This document shows positions 24,438 to 35,900 of a stretch of DNA of 50,000 nucleotides, piece after piece. The notes under the pieces were generated by a model. That model did not search any database. It was not told the origin of the DNA and was given only the letters and a program-made list of their open reading frames with translations. How positions within the stretch are numbered: position 1 is the stretch's first letter; every line of letters begins with the position of its first letter. Position numbers and translations under genes: made by a program. Source of the DNA: Neocallimastix lanati (nom. inval.) (Eukaryota > Neocallimastigomycota > Neocallimastigomycetes > Neocallimastigales > Neocallimastigaceae); NCBI GenBank assembly GCA_016946835.1, contig JACVTC010000082.1, forward strand, positions 340,001 through 390,000, given 5' to 3'.

Positions 24438-26716
24438 CTTTGGTTTTTTGAATACTAGACGAATGCTAATTCTTTTATTTAATTAACTTGTTTTTTTTAT
24501 TTATTTCTATTTAAAATAATAATTTTATTATTATTTTTTATTAAAATTATATTTATATTATTAATTATAAATAAATTTTTTTAATACTCATTTTATTTTA
24601 TATAAATAGAATTAAAATAGAAACTTATTTTTTTTTTCTTTCATTTTGAAAAGAATTCAAAACTTTAATAAAAAAAAAATAGTAAAATAATTTTTTTAAA
24701 AAAAGAAATGATTGCTGAATTCGTCTAAATTTCAAAGAGATTTCTTTCATTTTGTTTTCTTTTTAATTTAGAATAATCGAATTACATTAAGCTCATCAAT
24801 GGATATTTGTTGATTTGACACTAGACAGCATTTTAAAACTTACACCTTTTTATTGCTGAAACTGTCTAAATTAAGTCATGGCTTTCAAATCCAAATTCTT
24901 TAAGATATTAGTAGCAGAAAAAGATTGCAGTAACTGTCTAACACAAGACAGGGGTTTTGCTTTGACTAAAATTTCATTTTTATTTAAAATTTGTTTATAG
25001 AAAATAAATACCTGATTTATTCTTAAAACAAAATTCAAATAAAAATGGTGTAGAATAGAATCCAATTCCATGGCAGTAAATATTTCCACTTTTCTTCCTC
25101 TTATTTTAATTCATTTCCAATGGTTTTTAAAGATTCCAATGATGAGACTTTTAATTGTTTTATTTACAATAGATGTACTTTAATATAATTTTCTTTCTTT
25201 CTTTTTCACTTGAAGTTCTTCTTTTTTCTTTTTAAATTTCTTCTTACTGTTAATTATCAAAGATATTTAATTTTTTTAAATTATATAACTTTTCTAATTT
25301 TTTAAAAGTCTGAAGTTCAAAAAATATGAAAATTTTTATTTCTTTTATACTTTTTTTTCTGATAATCTTTTTATTAATAAAATAAAATATATATTATATA
25401 AACAAAATATTTATTTCTATTAATTAAAAATATAAATATTAAATAAGAGTTTTATTATTAGTGGTAGAGTAAAGTTTTTCAAATAGTTAATATTTATTAA
25501 AAAATAATATAAAAAATATTTAGTGGTAAATTTAAGTAATATTTTTATATAATTTATATAATAATTCCATAATTTTTTTTAAAATATTTATTTAACAAAA
25601 TTATATTAAATATATAATAAATTATTAATTTCAATTTTACGTTTTTATATATGAATTATATGTACAATTTTTTTTATTTGTTTTAATAAAAAACAGTTAT
25701 AAATACAACACCATTTTATTTATATACTGTTTGAATATTAATTTTATTAAATAAGCAATAAGCTTATAATTATATTAATTATTTTTATTATTTGTAAATT
25801 ATTCTCGTTTTATTTGAAATTCATATTTTATTCTTAAATAATTTCATTTTATAATTAAAAAGGAACAAATACTTTAAATAAGATGAATTATGTCAAACAT
25901 TAATATTTCTATTTAAAACTATATATATTTTAAATATGTAATTTTTTTTTTTTTATTTTTATTTTTATTTTTTTTTTTTTTTTTGTAAAATATTTAATAT
26001 TAGTAAAATAATAATTTATTAATTTTTATTTTTTTTCCTTTTTTTGTATATGTGTATTTCTTTTTTTTCTTTTCTTTCTTTTTTTTTTTTCTTTCGTTTT
26101 TTTTTTTTTACCATGATTGAGAAATTTTTTACTCAAAATACAAAAAAAAATTATTTTATATTTTATTCATTAATTCATTTATTTAAATATAAAATTTATA
26201 TACTTATGTTGTATTCATTTACTTTTTTTACTTTTTTAATTTTATATTATTATATTTAAAAAAAAAAAAAAAAAGACCTTAAAATAATTCCTATTTTTAT
26301 TTATTATTAAACAAAACAAAAAATTAATAAAAAAGTAAACACACATATCTTTGAATTTTTTTATAATATTTAATCTTTATTTAATTTGATTTAATTTTAT
26401 ATTTTAAATAATTCTTCTTTTTTTTTTTTTTTTTATAATATTTTTTATTCTATTTTAAATTAATTATTATTTTAGATAACAATTTTTTCTAACTTATAAT
26501 TTATTTAAATATTTTAATTATAATATTATATTTAAAATAAAAATATTAAAAATAATATATAAAAAGAAATATTGATTTACATATATTTCTTTTTGTATTA
26601 TCATTTCTATTATTCTTAAATTAAATATATTTTATTTTATACATTTAAGAAATAAATTTTTTTAATTCATATTTTAATTTATAAAATTGAATTAAATAAA
26701 AAAAAAAACTTATTTT
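24438..26716 (-). repeat. Array unit 5 with ORF 24871-25089
   Basis: 72-codon ORF with the same ILHHFY variant as unit 4. The spacer looks hybrid: it is like unit 4 until about 25860 (AAATAAGCAATA..GCTT), then like the long class of units 2 and 7. From about 26110 to the next anchor it is almost identical to the spacer ending at 31260. Confidence 0.85.
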
Positions 26717-28270
26717 CTTTGGTTTTTGAATACTAGACGAATGCTAATTCTTTTATTTAATTAATTTTGTTTTCATTTTATTTATTTCTATTTAAAATAA
26801 TAATTTTATTATTATTTTTTATTAAAATTATATTTATATTATTAATTATAAATAAATTTTTTTAATTCTCATTTTATTTTATATAAGTAGAATTAAAATA
26901 GAAACTTATTTTTTTTTATTTCATTTTGAAAAGAATTCAAAACTTTAATAAAAAAAATAGTAAAATAATTTTTTTAAAAAAAGAAATGATTGCTGAATTC
27001 GTCTAAATTTCAAAGATTTTTTTCAGTTTGTTTTCTTTTTAATTTAGAATATTCGAATTACATTAGGCTCATCTCATCAATGGATATTTGTTGATTTGAC
27101 ACTAGACAGCATTTTAAAACTTAATATTTATTATTGCTGAAACTGTCTAAATTAAGTCATGGCTTTCAAATCCAAATTCTTTAAGATATTAGTAGCAGAA
27201 AAAGATTGCAGTAACTGTCTAACACAAGACAGGGGTTTTGCTTTGACTATAATTTCATTTTTATTTAAAATTTGTTGATTAAAAATAAATACCTGATTTA
27301 TTCTTAAAACAAAAATCAAATAAAAATATAGTAGAATAGAATCCAATTCCATGGTAGTTAATACTTTTTCTTTTCTTATTCGTATCATAATTCATTTCCA
27401 ATGGTTTTTAAAGATTCCAATGATGAGACTTTTAATTGTTTTATTTAAAATAGATGTACCTTAATAAAATTTTCTTTCTTTCTTCTTTACTTGAAGTTCT
27501 TCTTTTTTCTTTTTAAATTTCTTCTTACTGTTAATTATCAAAGATATTTAATTTTTTTAAATTAAATAACTTTTCTAATTTTTTAAAAGTCTGAAGTTCA
27601 AAAAATATGAAAATTTTTATTTCTTTTATACTTTTTTTCCTGATAATTTTTTTATTAATAAAATAAAATATATATTATATAAACAAAATGTTTATATCCG
27701 TTAATTAAAAATATAAATATTAAATAAGAGTTTTATTATTAGTGGTAGAATAAAGTTTTTCAAATAGTTAATATTTACAAAAAAATAATATAAAAAATAT
27801 TTAGTGGTAAAGTTTATTAATATTTCTATGTAATTTATATAATAATTCCATAAATTTTTTTAAAATATTTATTAATAAAATTATAATAAATATTTAATAA
27901 ATTTTTAATTTCAATTTTACGTTTTTATATATATATTATATGTACAATTTTTTTTATTTTAATAAAAAACAGTTATAAATACAACTCAATTTTACTTATA
28001 TATTGTTTGAATATTAATTTTATTAAATATGCTTATAATTATATTAATTATTTTTATTATTTGTAAATTATTCTCGTTTTATTTGAAATACATATTTTAT
28101 TCTTTAAATAATTTCATTTGTATTATTAAAAGCCACAAATACTATAAATAAGATAAAATATATCAAACGTTTTGATCTTTCTAATAAAATAATATCTCTA
28201 TTTGAAATATGTAATATTTTTTTTTTTTTTTTTTTATTACCATGATTAATAAATTTTTTAATTAAAATTC

Positions 28271-28301
<31 letters not shown>

Positions 28302-28878
28302 TTATATTTTATTTATTCATTCATTTATTTAAATATAAAATTTATATACTTATGTTGTATTCATTTACTTTTTTTATTTTCTTTTTTTTATATTATTATA
28401 TTTAAAAAAAAAAAAAAAAAGACCTTAAAATAATTCCTATTTTTATTTATTATTACACAAAACTAAAAATAAATAAAAAAAGTAAACATACTTATCTTTG
28501 AATTTGTTTATAATATTTAATCTTTATTTAATTTGATTTTTTTTTTTTATATTTTAAATAATTTTTTATTTTTTATTTTTTATTTTTTATTTTTTTATAT
28601 TTTTTATTTCTATTTTAAATTAATTATTATTTTAGATAATTATTTTTTCTAATTTCTAATTTATTTTAATATTTTAATTAGTTTATAATATTATATTTAA
28701 AATAAAAATATTAAAAATAATATATAAAAAGAAATATTGATTTATACACATTTCTTTTTATATGATGATTTCTATTATTCTTAATTCAAATATATTTTAC
28801 TTTTAGATATTTTAAAAATAAATTTTTTAATTCATATTTTAATTTATAAAATTGAATTAAATAAAAAAAACTTATTTT
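26717..28878 (-). repeat. Array unit 6 with ORF 27152-27388
   Basis: 78-codon ORF whose peptide is identical to unit 2, including the extension. The similarity to unit 2 continues to about 27910, then the sequence switches to the short-class spacer (TCAATTTTACGTTTTTATAT). That marks a recombination or conversion breakpoint. Confidence 0.85.
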
Positions 28879-30607
28879 CTTTGGTTTTTTGAATACTAGA
28901 CGAATGCTAATTCTTTTATTTAATTAACTTTGTTTTCTTTTTATTTATTTCTATTTAAAATAATAATTTTATTATTATTTTTTATTAAAATTATATTTAT
29001 ATTATTAATTATAAATAAATTTTTTTTAATTCTCTTTTTATTTTATATAAATAGAATTAAAATAGAAACTTATTTTTTTTTCTTTCATTTTGAAAAGAAT
29101 TCAAAACTTTAATAAAAAAAAAATAGTAAAATAATTTTTTTAAAAAAAGAAATGATTGCTGAATTCGTCTAAATTTCAAAGATGATATTTGGTTTATTTT
29201 CTTTTTAATTTAGAATAGTCGAATTACATTAGGCATTAGGCTCATCAATGGATATTTGTTGAATTGACACTAGATAGCATTTTAAAACTTATAATTTTAT
29301 ATTGCTGAAACTGTCTAAATTAAGTCATGGCTTTCAAATCCAAATTCTTTAAGATATTAGTAGCAGAAAAAGATTGCAGTAACTGTCTAACACAAGACAG
29401 GGGTTTTGCTTTGACTAAAATTTCATTTTTATTTAAAATTTGTTGATTAAAAATAAATACCTGATTTATTCTTAAAACAAAATTAAAATAAAAATATAGT
29501 AGAATAGAATCCAATTCCATGGTAGTAAATATTTCCACTTTTCTTCCTCTTATTTTAATTCATTTCCAATGGTTTTTAAAGATTCCAATGATGAGACTTT
29601 TAATTGTTTTATTTACAATAGATGTACTTTAATATAATTTTCTTTCTTTCTTTTTCACTTGAAGTCTTTCTTTTTTCTTTTTAAATTTCTTCTTACTGTT
29701 AATTATCAAAGATATTTAATTTTTTTTTTGAATTAAATTAAATAACTTTTCTAATTTTTTAAAAATCTGAAGTTCAAAATATTTGGAAATTTTTCATTCT
29801 TTTATACTTTTTTTTCTGATAATCTTTATATTAATAAAATAAAATATATATTATATAAACAAAATGTTTATATCTGTTAATTAAAAATATAAATATTAAA
29901 TAAGTGTTTTATTATTAGTGGTAAAGTATTTTTTTTCAAATAATTAATAATAATTAAAAAATAATATTAAATAAAAATAATTAATGGTAAAGTTTAATAT
30001 TTTCTTTATTTAAATATTAGTTTAATAATTTTTTAAAAAAAATTTTTTTAATAAATTATATAAGTGGTAAAGTTTAGTAATATCTTTATTTAATTTATGT
30101 AATTAATCATTATTTTTTTTAAATATTTATTAATAAAATTATATTAAATATTTAATAAATTTTTAATTTTCTTTTTACATTTTTTATATGTGCATTTTGT
30201 ATTTTTTTTTTACTAAAAAATCAGTAAATAAATTCAACACAATGATAAACAAATGATTAAGAAAAATTTTACTTAAATACTGTTAGAGTATGAAGTTAAT
30301 ATAAACTATGTTTAAAATTATATTAATTATATTATTTTTATAATTTGAAAATTAATCTCTTTTTATTTGAAATACATTATTTTATTCTTTAAATAATTTC
30401 ATTTGTATTATTAACAAGGCACAAATACTATAAAAAAGATAAAATATAACAAACTTTTTGATCTTTCAAATAAAATAATATCTCTATTTGAAATATGTAA
30501 TTTTTATTTTTTTTTATTTTTATTTTTTTTTTTTTTTCGTAAAATATTTAATATTAGTAAAATAATATTTTATTAATTTTTATTTTTTTTCCCTTTCTTG
30601 TATATGC

Positions 30608-30645
<38 letters not shown>

Positions 30646-31260
30646 TTTTTACCATGATTGAGAAATTTTTTACTTAAAATACAAAAAAAAATTATTTTAT
30701 ATTTTATTCATTAATTCATTTATTTAAATATAAAATTTATATACTTATGTTGTATTCATTTACTTTTTTTACTTTCTTAATTTTATATTATTATATTTAA
30801 AAAAAAAAAAAAAAAGACCTTAAAATAATTCCTATTTTTATTTATTATTAAACAAAACAAAAAATTAATAAAAAAGTAAACATACATATCTTTGAATTTT
30901 TTTATAATATTTAATCTTTATTTAATTTGATTTAATTTTATATTTTAAATAATTCTTCTTTTTTTTTTTTTTTTTTTATAATATTTTTTATTCTATTTTA
31001 AATTAATTATTATTTTAGATAACAATTTTTTCTAACTTATAATTTATTTAAATATTTTAATTATAATATTATATTTAAAATAAAAATATTAAAAATAATA
31101 TATAAAAAGAAATATTGATTTACATATATTTCTTTTTGTATTATCATTTCTATTATTCTTAAATTAAATATATTTTATTTTATACATTTAAGAAATAAAT
31201 TTTTTTAATTCATATTTTAATTTATAAAATTGAATTAAATAAAAAAAAAAAACTTATTTT
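28879..31260 (-). repeat. Array unit 7 with ORF 29320-29538
   Basis: 72-codon ORF starting MEIFTTMELDSILLYFYF. The longest interval (2382 bp): besides the long-class insert it has an extra segment at about 29990-30110, where the GGTAAAGTTTA block is repeated. Confidence 0.85.
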
Positions 31261-32545
31261 CTTTGGTTTTTGAATACTAGACGAATGCTAATTCTTTTAT
31301 TTAATTAACTTGTTTTTTTTATTTATTTCTATTTAAAATAATAATTTTATTATTATTTTTTATTAAAATTATATTTATATTATTAATTATAAATAAATTT
31401 TTTTAATTCTCATTTTATTTTATATAAGTAGAATTAAAATAGAAACTTATTTTTTTTTCTTTCATTTTGAAAAGAATTCAAAACTTTAATAAAAAAAAAT
31501 AGTAAAATAATTTTTTTTAAAAAAGAAATGATTGCTGAATTCGTCTAAATTTCAAAGAGATTTTTTTCAGTTTGCTTTCTTTTTAATTTAAAATAGTCGA
31601 ATTACATTAGGCTCATCAATGGATATTTGTTGATTTGACACTAGACAGCATTTTAAAACTTACACCTTTTTATTGCTGAAACTGTCTAAATTAAGTCATG
31701 GCTTTCAAATCCAAATAATTCAAATTCTTTAAGATATTAGTAGCAGAAAAAGATTGCAGTAACTGTCTAACACAAGACAGGGGTTTTGCTTTGACTAAAA
31801 TTTCATTTTTATTTAAAATTTGTTTATTAAAAATAAATACCCGATTTATTCTTAAAACAAAATTCAAATAAATATAAAGTAGAATAGAATCCAATTCCAT
31901 GGTAGTTGATATTTCTTCTTTTCTTCTTCTTCTTATTTAATTCATTTCCAATGGATTTTAAAGATTCCAATGATGAGACTTTTAATTGTTTTATTTACAA
32001 TAGATGTACTTTAATAAAATTTTCTTTCTTTCTTTATCACTTAAAGTTCTTCTTTTTTCTTTTTAAATTTCTTCTTACTGTTAATTATCAAAGATATTTA
32101 ATTTTTTTTGAATTAAATTAAATAACTTTTCTAATTTTTTAAAAGTCTGAAGTTCAAAAAATATAAAAATTTTTATTTCTTTTATACTTTTTTTCTGATA
32201 ATCTTTATATTAATAAAATAAAATATAAATTATATAAACAAAATATTTATGTGTATTAATTAAAAATATAAATATTAAATAAGAGTTTTATTATTAGTGG
32301 TAGAGTAAATTTTTTAAGATAATTAATATTTATTATAAAAATAAAAACATTTGGTGGTAAAGTTTAGTAATATCTCTATTTAATTTATTGAATTAATGCA
32401 TAAATAAAAATTTAATAAATTTTTAATTTTTATTTTTAATTTTTTTTTTTTAATAAAAAATCATTAATAAATTCAACGTCATGATTACGTAAAACTTTAC
32501 TTAAAAACTGTTAGAATAAGAAGTTAATTAAATATATTTAAAATT
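31261..32545 (-). repeat. Array unit 8 (3'-truncated) with ORF 31691-31900
   Basis: 69-codon ORF; a 9-bp insertion near 31717 keeps the frame and adds three residues (LNYLDLKAMT against LDLKAMT). Repeat similarity fades at about 32540 after the TCAACGTCATGATTACG block, where unit 2 has TCAACACCATGATTAAG. Confidence 0.85.
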
Positions 32546-32889
32546 ATTATATGCAACAATACATAATAAATTATTAGTAATGGTAATAAATAAATATAAA
32601 TCAACAATAAAAAGAAAATAAATAAAATACAATAAACCTTATTTTTTTAAAAAAAAATTATATTATAAATTAAAAATTTCGATATAAAATTTTTAATAGA
32701 ACTTAATTTTTTTTTTTTTTTTTTATTAATTATTATTATTATTTATAAATCTCTAAAAACTACATAATTAAAACTATTAATTGATTACTAATTAATGATT
32801 AACTTTTTTTTTAATAGCTATACTTATTTACAAATTAAGTTTGTTTTGTTTTAATTTATTAATTTATTTATTTAGATAATTATTATAAT

Positions 32890-32891
<2 letters not shown>
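32546..32891. other. AT-rich spacer between array and LINE
   Basis: A/T-rich, with a T-run at about 32708-32724. No feature recognised. Confidence 0.5.
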
Positions 32892-32947
<56 letters not shown>

Positions 32948-35900
32948 CTAGGAATAAACTTTATTTAATAATATTTTTTTTTTTTAAAAAATACATGAAG
33001 TTTAAATACATGAAATTATTTTTTATATTAATATTAAAAAACTACGTTATGAGATTCGAGGACGAAAAGGCCTCTAACTCTTCCCATTCATCGAAGATAA
33101 CTCCATGTGGATGAAAATTATCATTCGAATCTGTATCAGAATTTCTTCTTTGCCTTATCGTTACGACGTCGACGCTCTTGACAACGGTAGGTCTAACACT
33201 ATACAAATCGATCATGGTGTAAAAATCACCAATCACAATAGGCATAACGTTAGTAAGGAATTCCGCAAGCCCCACAAAATATGAAATCGGGAAAGAAGAC
33301 TCGTTCGAAGGTGATTGAAAAATATTATTAATAAATCGCCTTCTTTCCCCCGAGCCGATCTTTAAGATTTCAAATACTGCATTTCCGCCAAGAAGGAGAC
33401 ACAGCACGTAAAAATTGATATTATCATCAAAATCTTCCTCTTTATCATCAGGAATGTTCAATGATTTCTCATGAACAATTAGAGAAAAATTAATAAAAAT
33501 TTCATCAACAAAGGGAATGAAATGTTGCCTAAATTCTTCAAATTTAGGACATAAAAGTATCCAGTGTGTAAAACTAGGTATGCTGTTACTCTCACCACAA
33601 CAAGGGCAGTATGTTGGGCAATTTTCTGATACTAGATTACTTTTAACATACGTTTTTACATCAAATTTGAATCCACATTTAATTCGTCCAATCCAAAAAA
33701 ATCCAAGAGAAAATTGTGAATATTTAAGTGATAGACGTTGAATAAATTTTTTAAAACCAAATTTAAATTTCTTGTATTTTGTAGATCTGATCGCAGGAGT
33801 GCTTGAATAATGAATATTTTCCCAGTAAAACTTCCTTATTTCTCCAGGAAGTTTATTATTGTGCTTGTGTACTGCTAAACTCCGTGCTTTTTTCGTCCAT
33901 GAATAGTGAGAAAGTGTAGGTATATTTTTGACTAAATGAGAAATAATACAAGAAGAATCTTTCCACTTTTTAAAGCATCGAATCATCGCCTTAGCACAAA
34001 AACTAGCTATAGGAGGAATAGAAAGTTCCTTAGACATATTGTAAATTGAAGTATTGGAGGTTTTATTTTTAAACCCGAAACTCCAGTACAAACCTCGATT
34101 AAAGGCAGTTTGAGCTTTTTCAGTATTCTTTTTATTTGAACCAAGTAAGGGAGCATAATAAAGAACTGAGCTAAGGACAAAAGAAACTAGTATACGAGTT
34201 TTAAAGTAGAAAGGAACATTCCTATTGGTTAAAAAACTAAAGAAAGAGTTAACTGTATAATTAATTTTACTATTCATCTTAGCAATAATAGGTTTTAAAT
34301 CCAACGATTCATTAAAAGGTATACCAAGATATGTATATTGATTAGTGCTTGGTATATAGTTCATACCAAGTCTAAATGTAGGATTTTCATAATGTCTTGA
34401 AGGAATAAAATTCTTTGGTTTAACAACTAGTGTAGCGCATTTATTGATTCCAAAGGTCATTTCATTTTTAATACCCCAATCATGAGCAATATTCAAAAGG
34501 TTTTTAAGTGAAGATTTTGTAGGAGCTAATAATACAATATCATCAGCAAATAATCCACCACAACACTTTTTCTTTTCAGTAATCACACCATAACTTTTAC
34601 ATTTATCAAAAATATCATTGATAAATATATTGAATAAAATAGGTGAGAGCGGACACCCTTGGCGAACACCACGGTGTATTGGAAATTCTTTTGAAAGTTT
34701 ACCATTAACGTTTGCACGAGCTTTCGAGGTAAGGTATAGATTAGTAATGAATTGAAGGCATTTACCACGAATACCAAGATTATTTAGTTTAGTAAGTATA
34801 TTGTAAATTGGAACTGAATCATAAGCTTTTTTAAGGTCAAGAAAGGCAAGAAAGGTAAATTTATCCTTAAATTTTCTTCTTTGACAAATTTCACGAATGG
34901 ATACAAATAAACTAATACATTCTTCTTTATTTCTAAAACCAAACTGTTCTGGTCTAATTATTCCATTAGAAAAAGCATAGTCCGATATTCTTTTAGTGAC
35001 AATTTTTGATAGAATTTTTAAACCTACATTGATGAGTGAAATACCACGATAATTATTACAATCTGAAAGATCCCCTTTTTTAGGAATAGAAACAATAGAA
35101 GCAGAGTTCCATTCATTAGGAAAGTCACCATCCCAAATTTTATTAAAAAGTAATAACAGACACTTTGCACAATCGGAATAAGTAACCTCTTGATTAGAGT
35201 CATCCTGAGAAGAATTTCTACTCTCAGAATTAAAAAATGCTTTAAAAAATTCTGTAGGTATACCATCAGGACCAGGTGCTTTGTTATTTTTCATTGAAAG
35301 AACAGTTGAATGAATTTCTGACATGGAAATAGGTTGATTAATATCCCATGATTCCTGAGGAGTAGAAGAATTATTAAGTATTCTTTTCCAATAATTTTCA
35401 TTAAGACTGTGACCAGTTATATCAGAAGCAAGTTCTTCATAGTGTTCTGCAAAACGATTGAGTTGATCTTCTTGGGATACTAGAACATTACCTTCTTTAT
35501 CTTTAATGTATACAGGTGATTGGGAAGGAGAGTAAGAAGGTTTAGAAATTTTCTTAAGTCCAGACCAACCACGCTGGGCATCATTTTTTAAGAAACATTC
35601 GCCGATGGAATGAATCAAATTTTTAAATCTAATATTCCTAATATTTCTTTTAATACTAATGATATAATCAGAAAGAACTCTATATTCTTTTGAGAGATCA
35701 CAAAATTCTTGAAGATTTGACAAATCATTACTAAGTTTAAAATTTTTAATCCTTTTATAAAATAAATGTTTTTCATGTGATAATTTCTTAATATAAGCAG
35801 GACAATGGAACGCTGAACCCTGTAAATTTGTAGGAACTCTTGCTTGAATGTCATCGCCTATTTTATTTGCTGTGTCAAGAAGTTTTTTAACCATTGTATT

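Larger units (their letters stand above)
15310..32545 (-). repeat. Tandem array of eight ~2.2-kb units (macrosatellite-like), class unknown
   Basis: The anchor CTTTGG..TTTTTGAATACTAGACGAATGC recurs at 15707, 17851, 20125, 22292, 24438, 26717, 28879 and 31261, giving spacings of 2144, 2274, 2167, 2146, 2279, 2162 and 2382 bp. Each unit has a conserved core of several hundred bases after the anchor. It holds a minus-strand ORF of 66-78 codons and a set of TAGAC/GTCTA motifs. The spacer is A/T-rich with homopolymers that vary in length. Two spacer classes exist; the long one (after units 2, 5 and 7) has an extra segment with a GTAAAATATTTAATATTA block and a second CCATGATTGAGAAATTTTTT. The array starts with partial spacer (15310-15706) and ends about 1.28 kb into unit 8. 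Both sides abut LINE sequence. No transposase, RT or known RNA gene was recognised inside. Confidence 0.9.
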
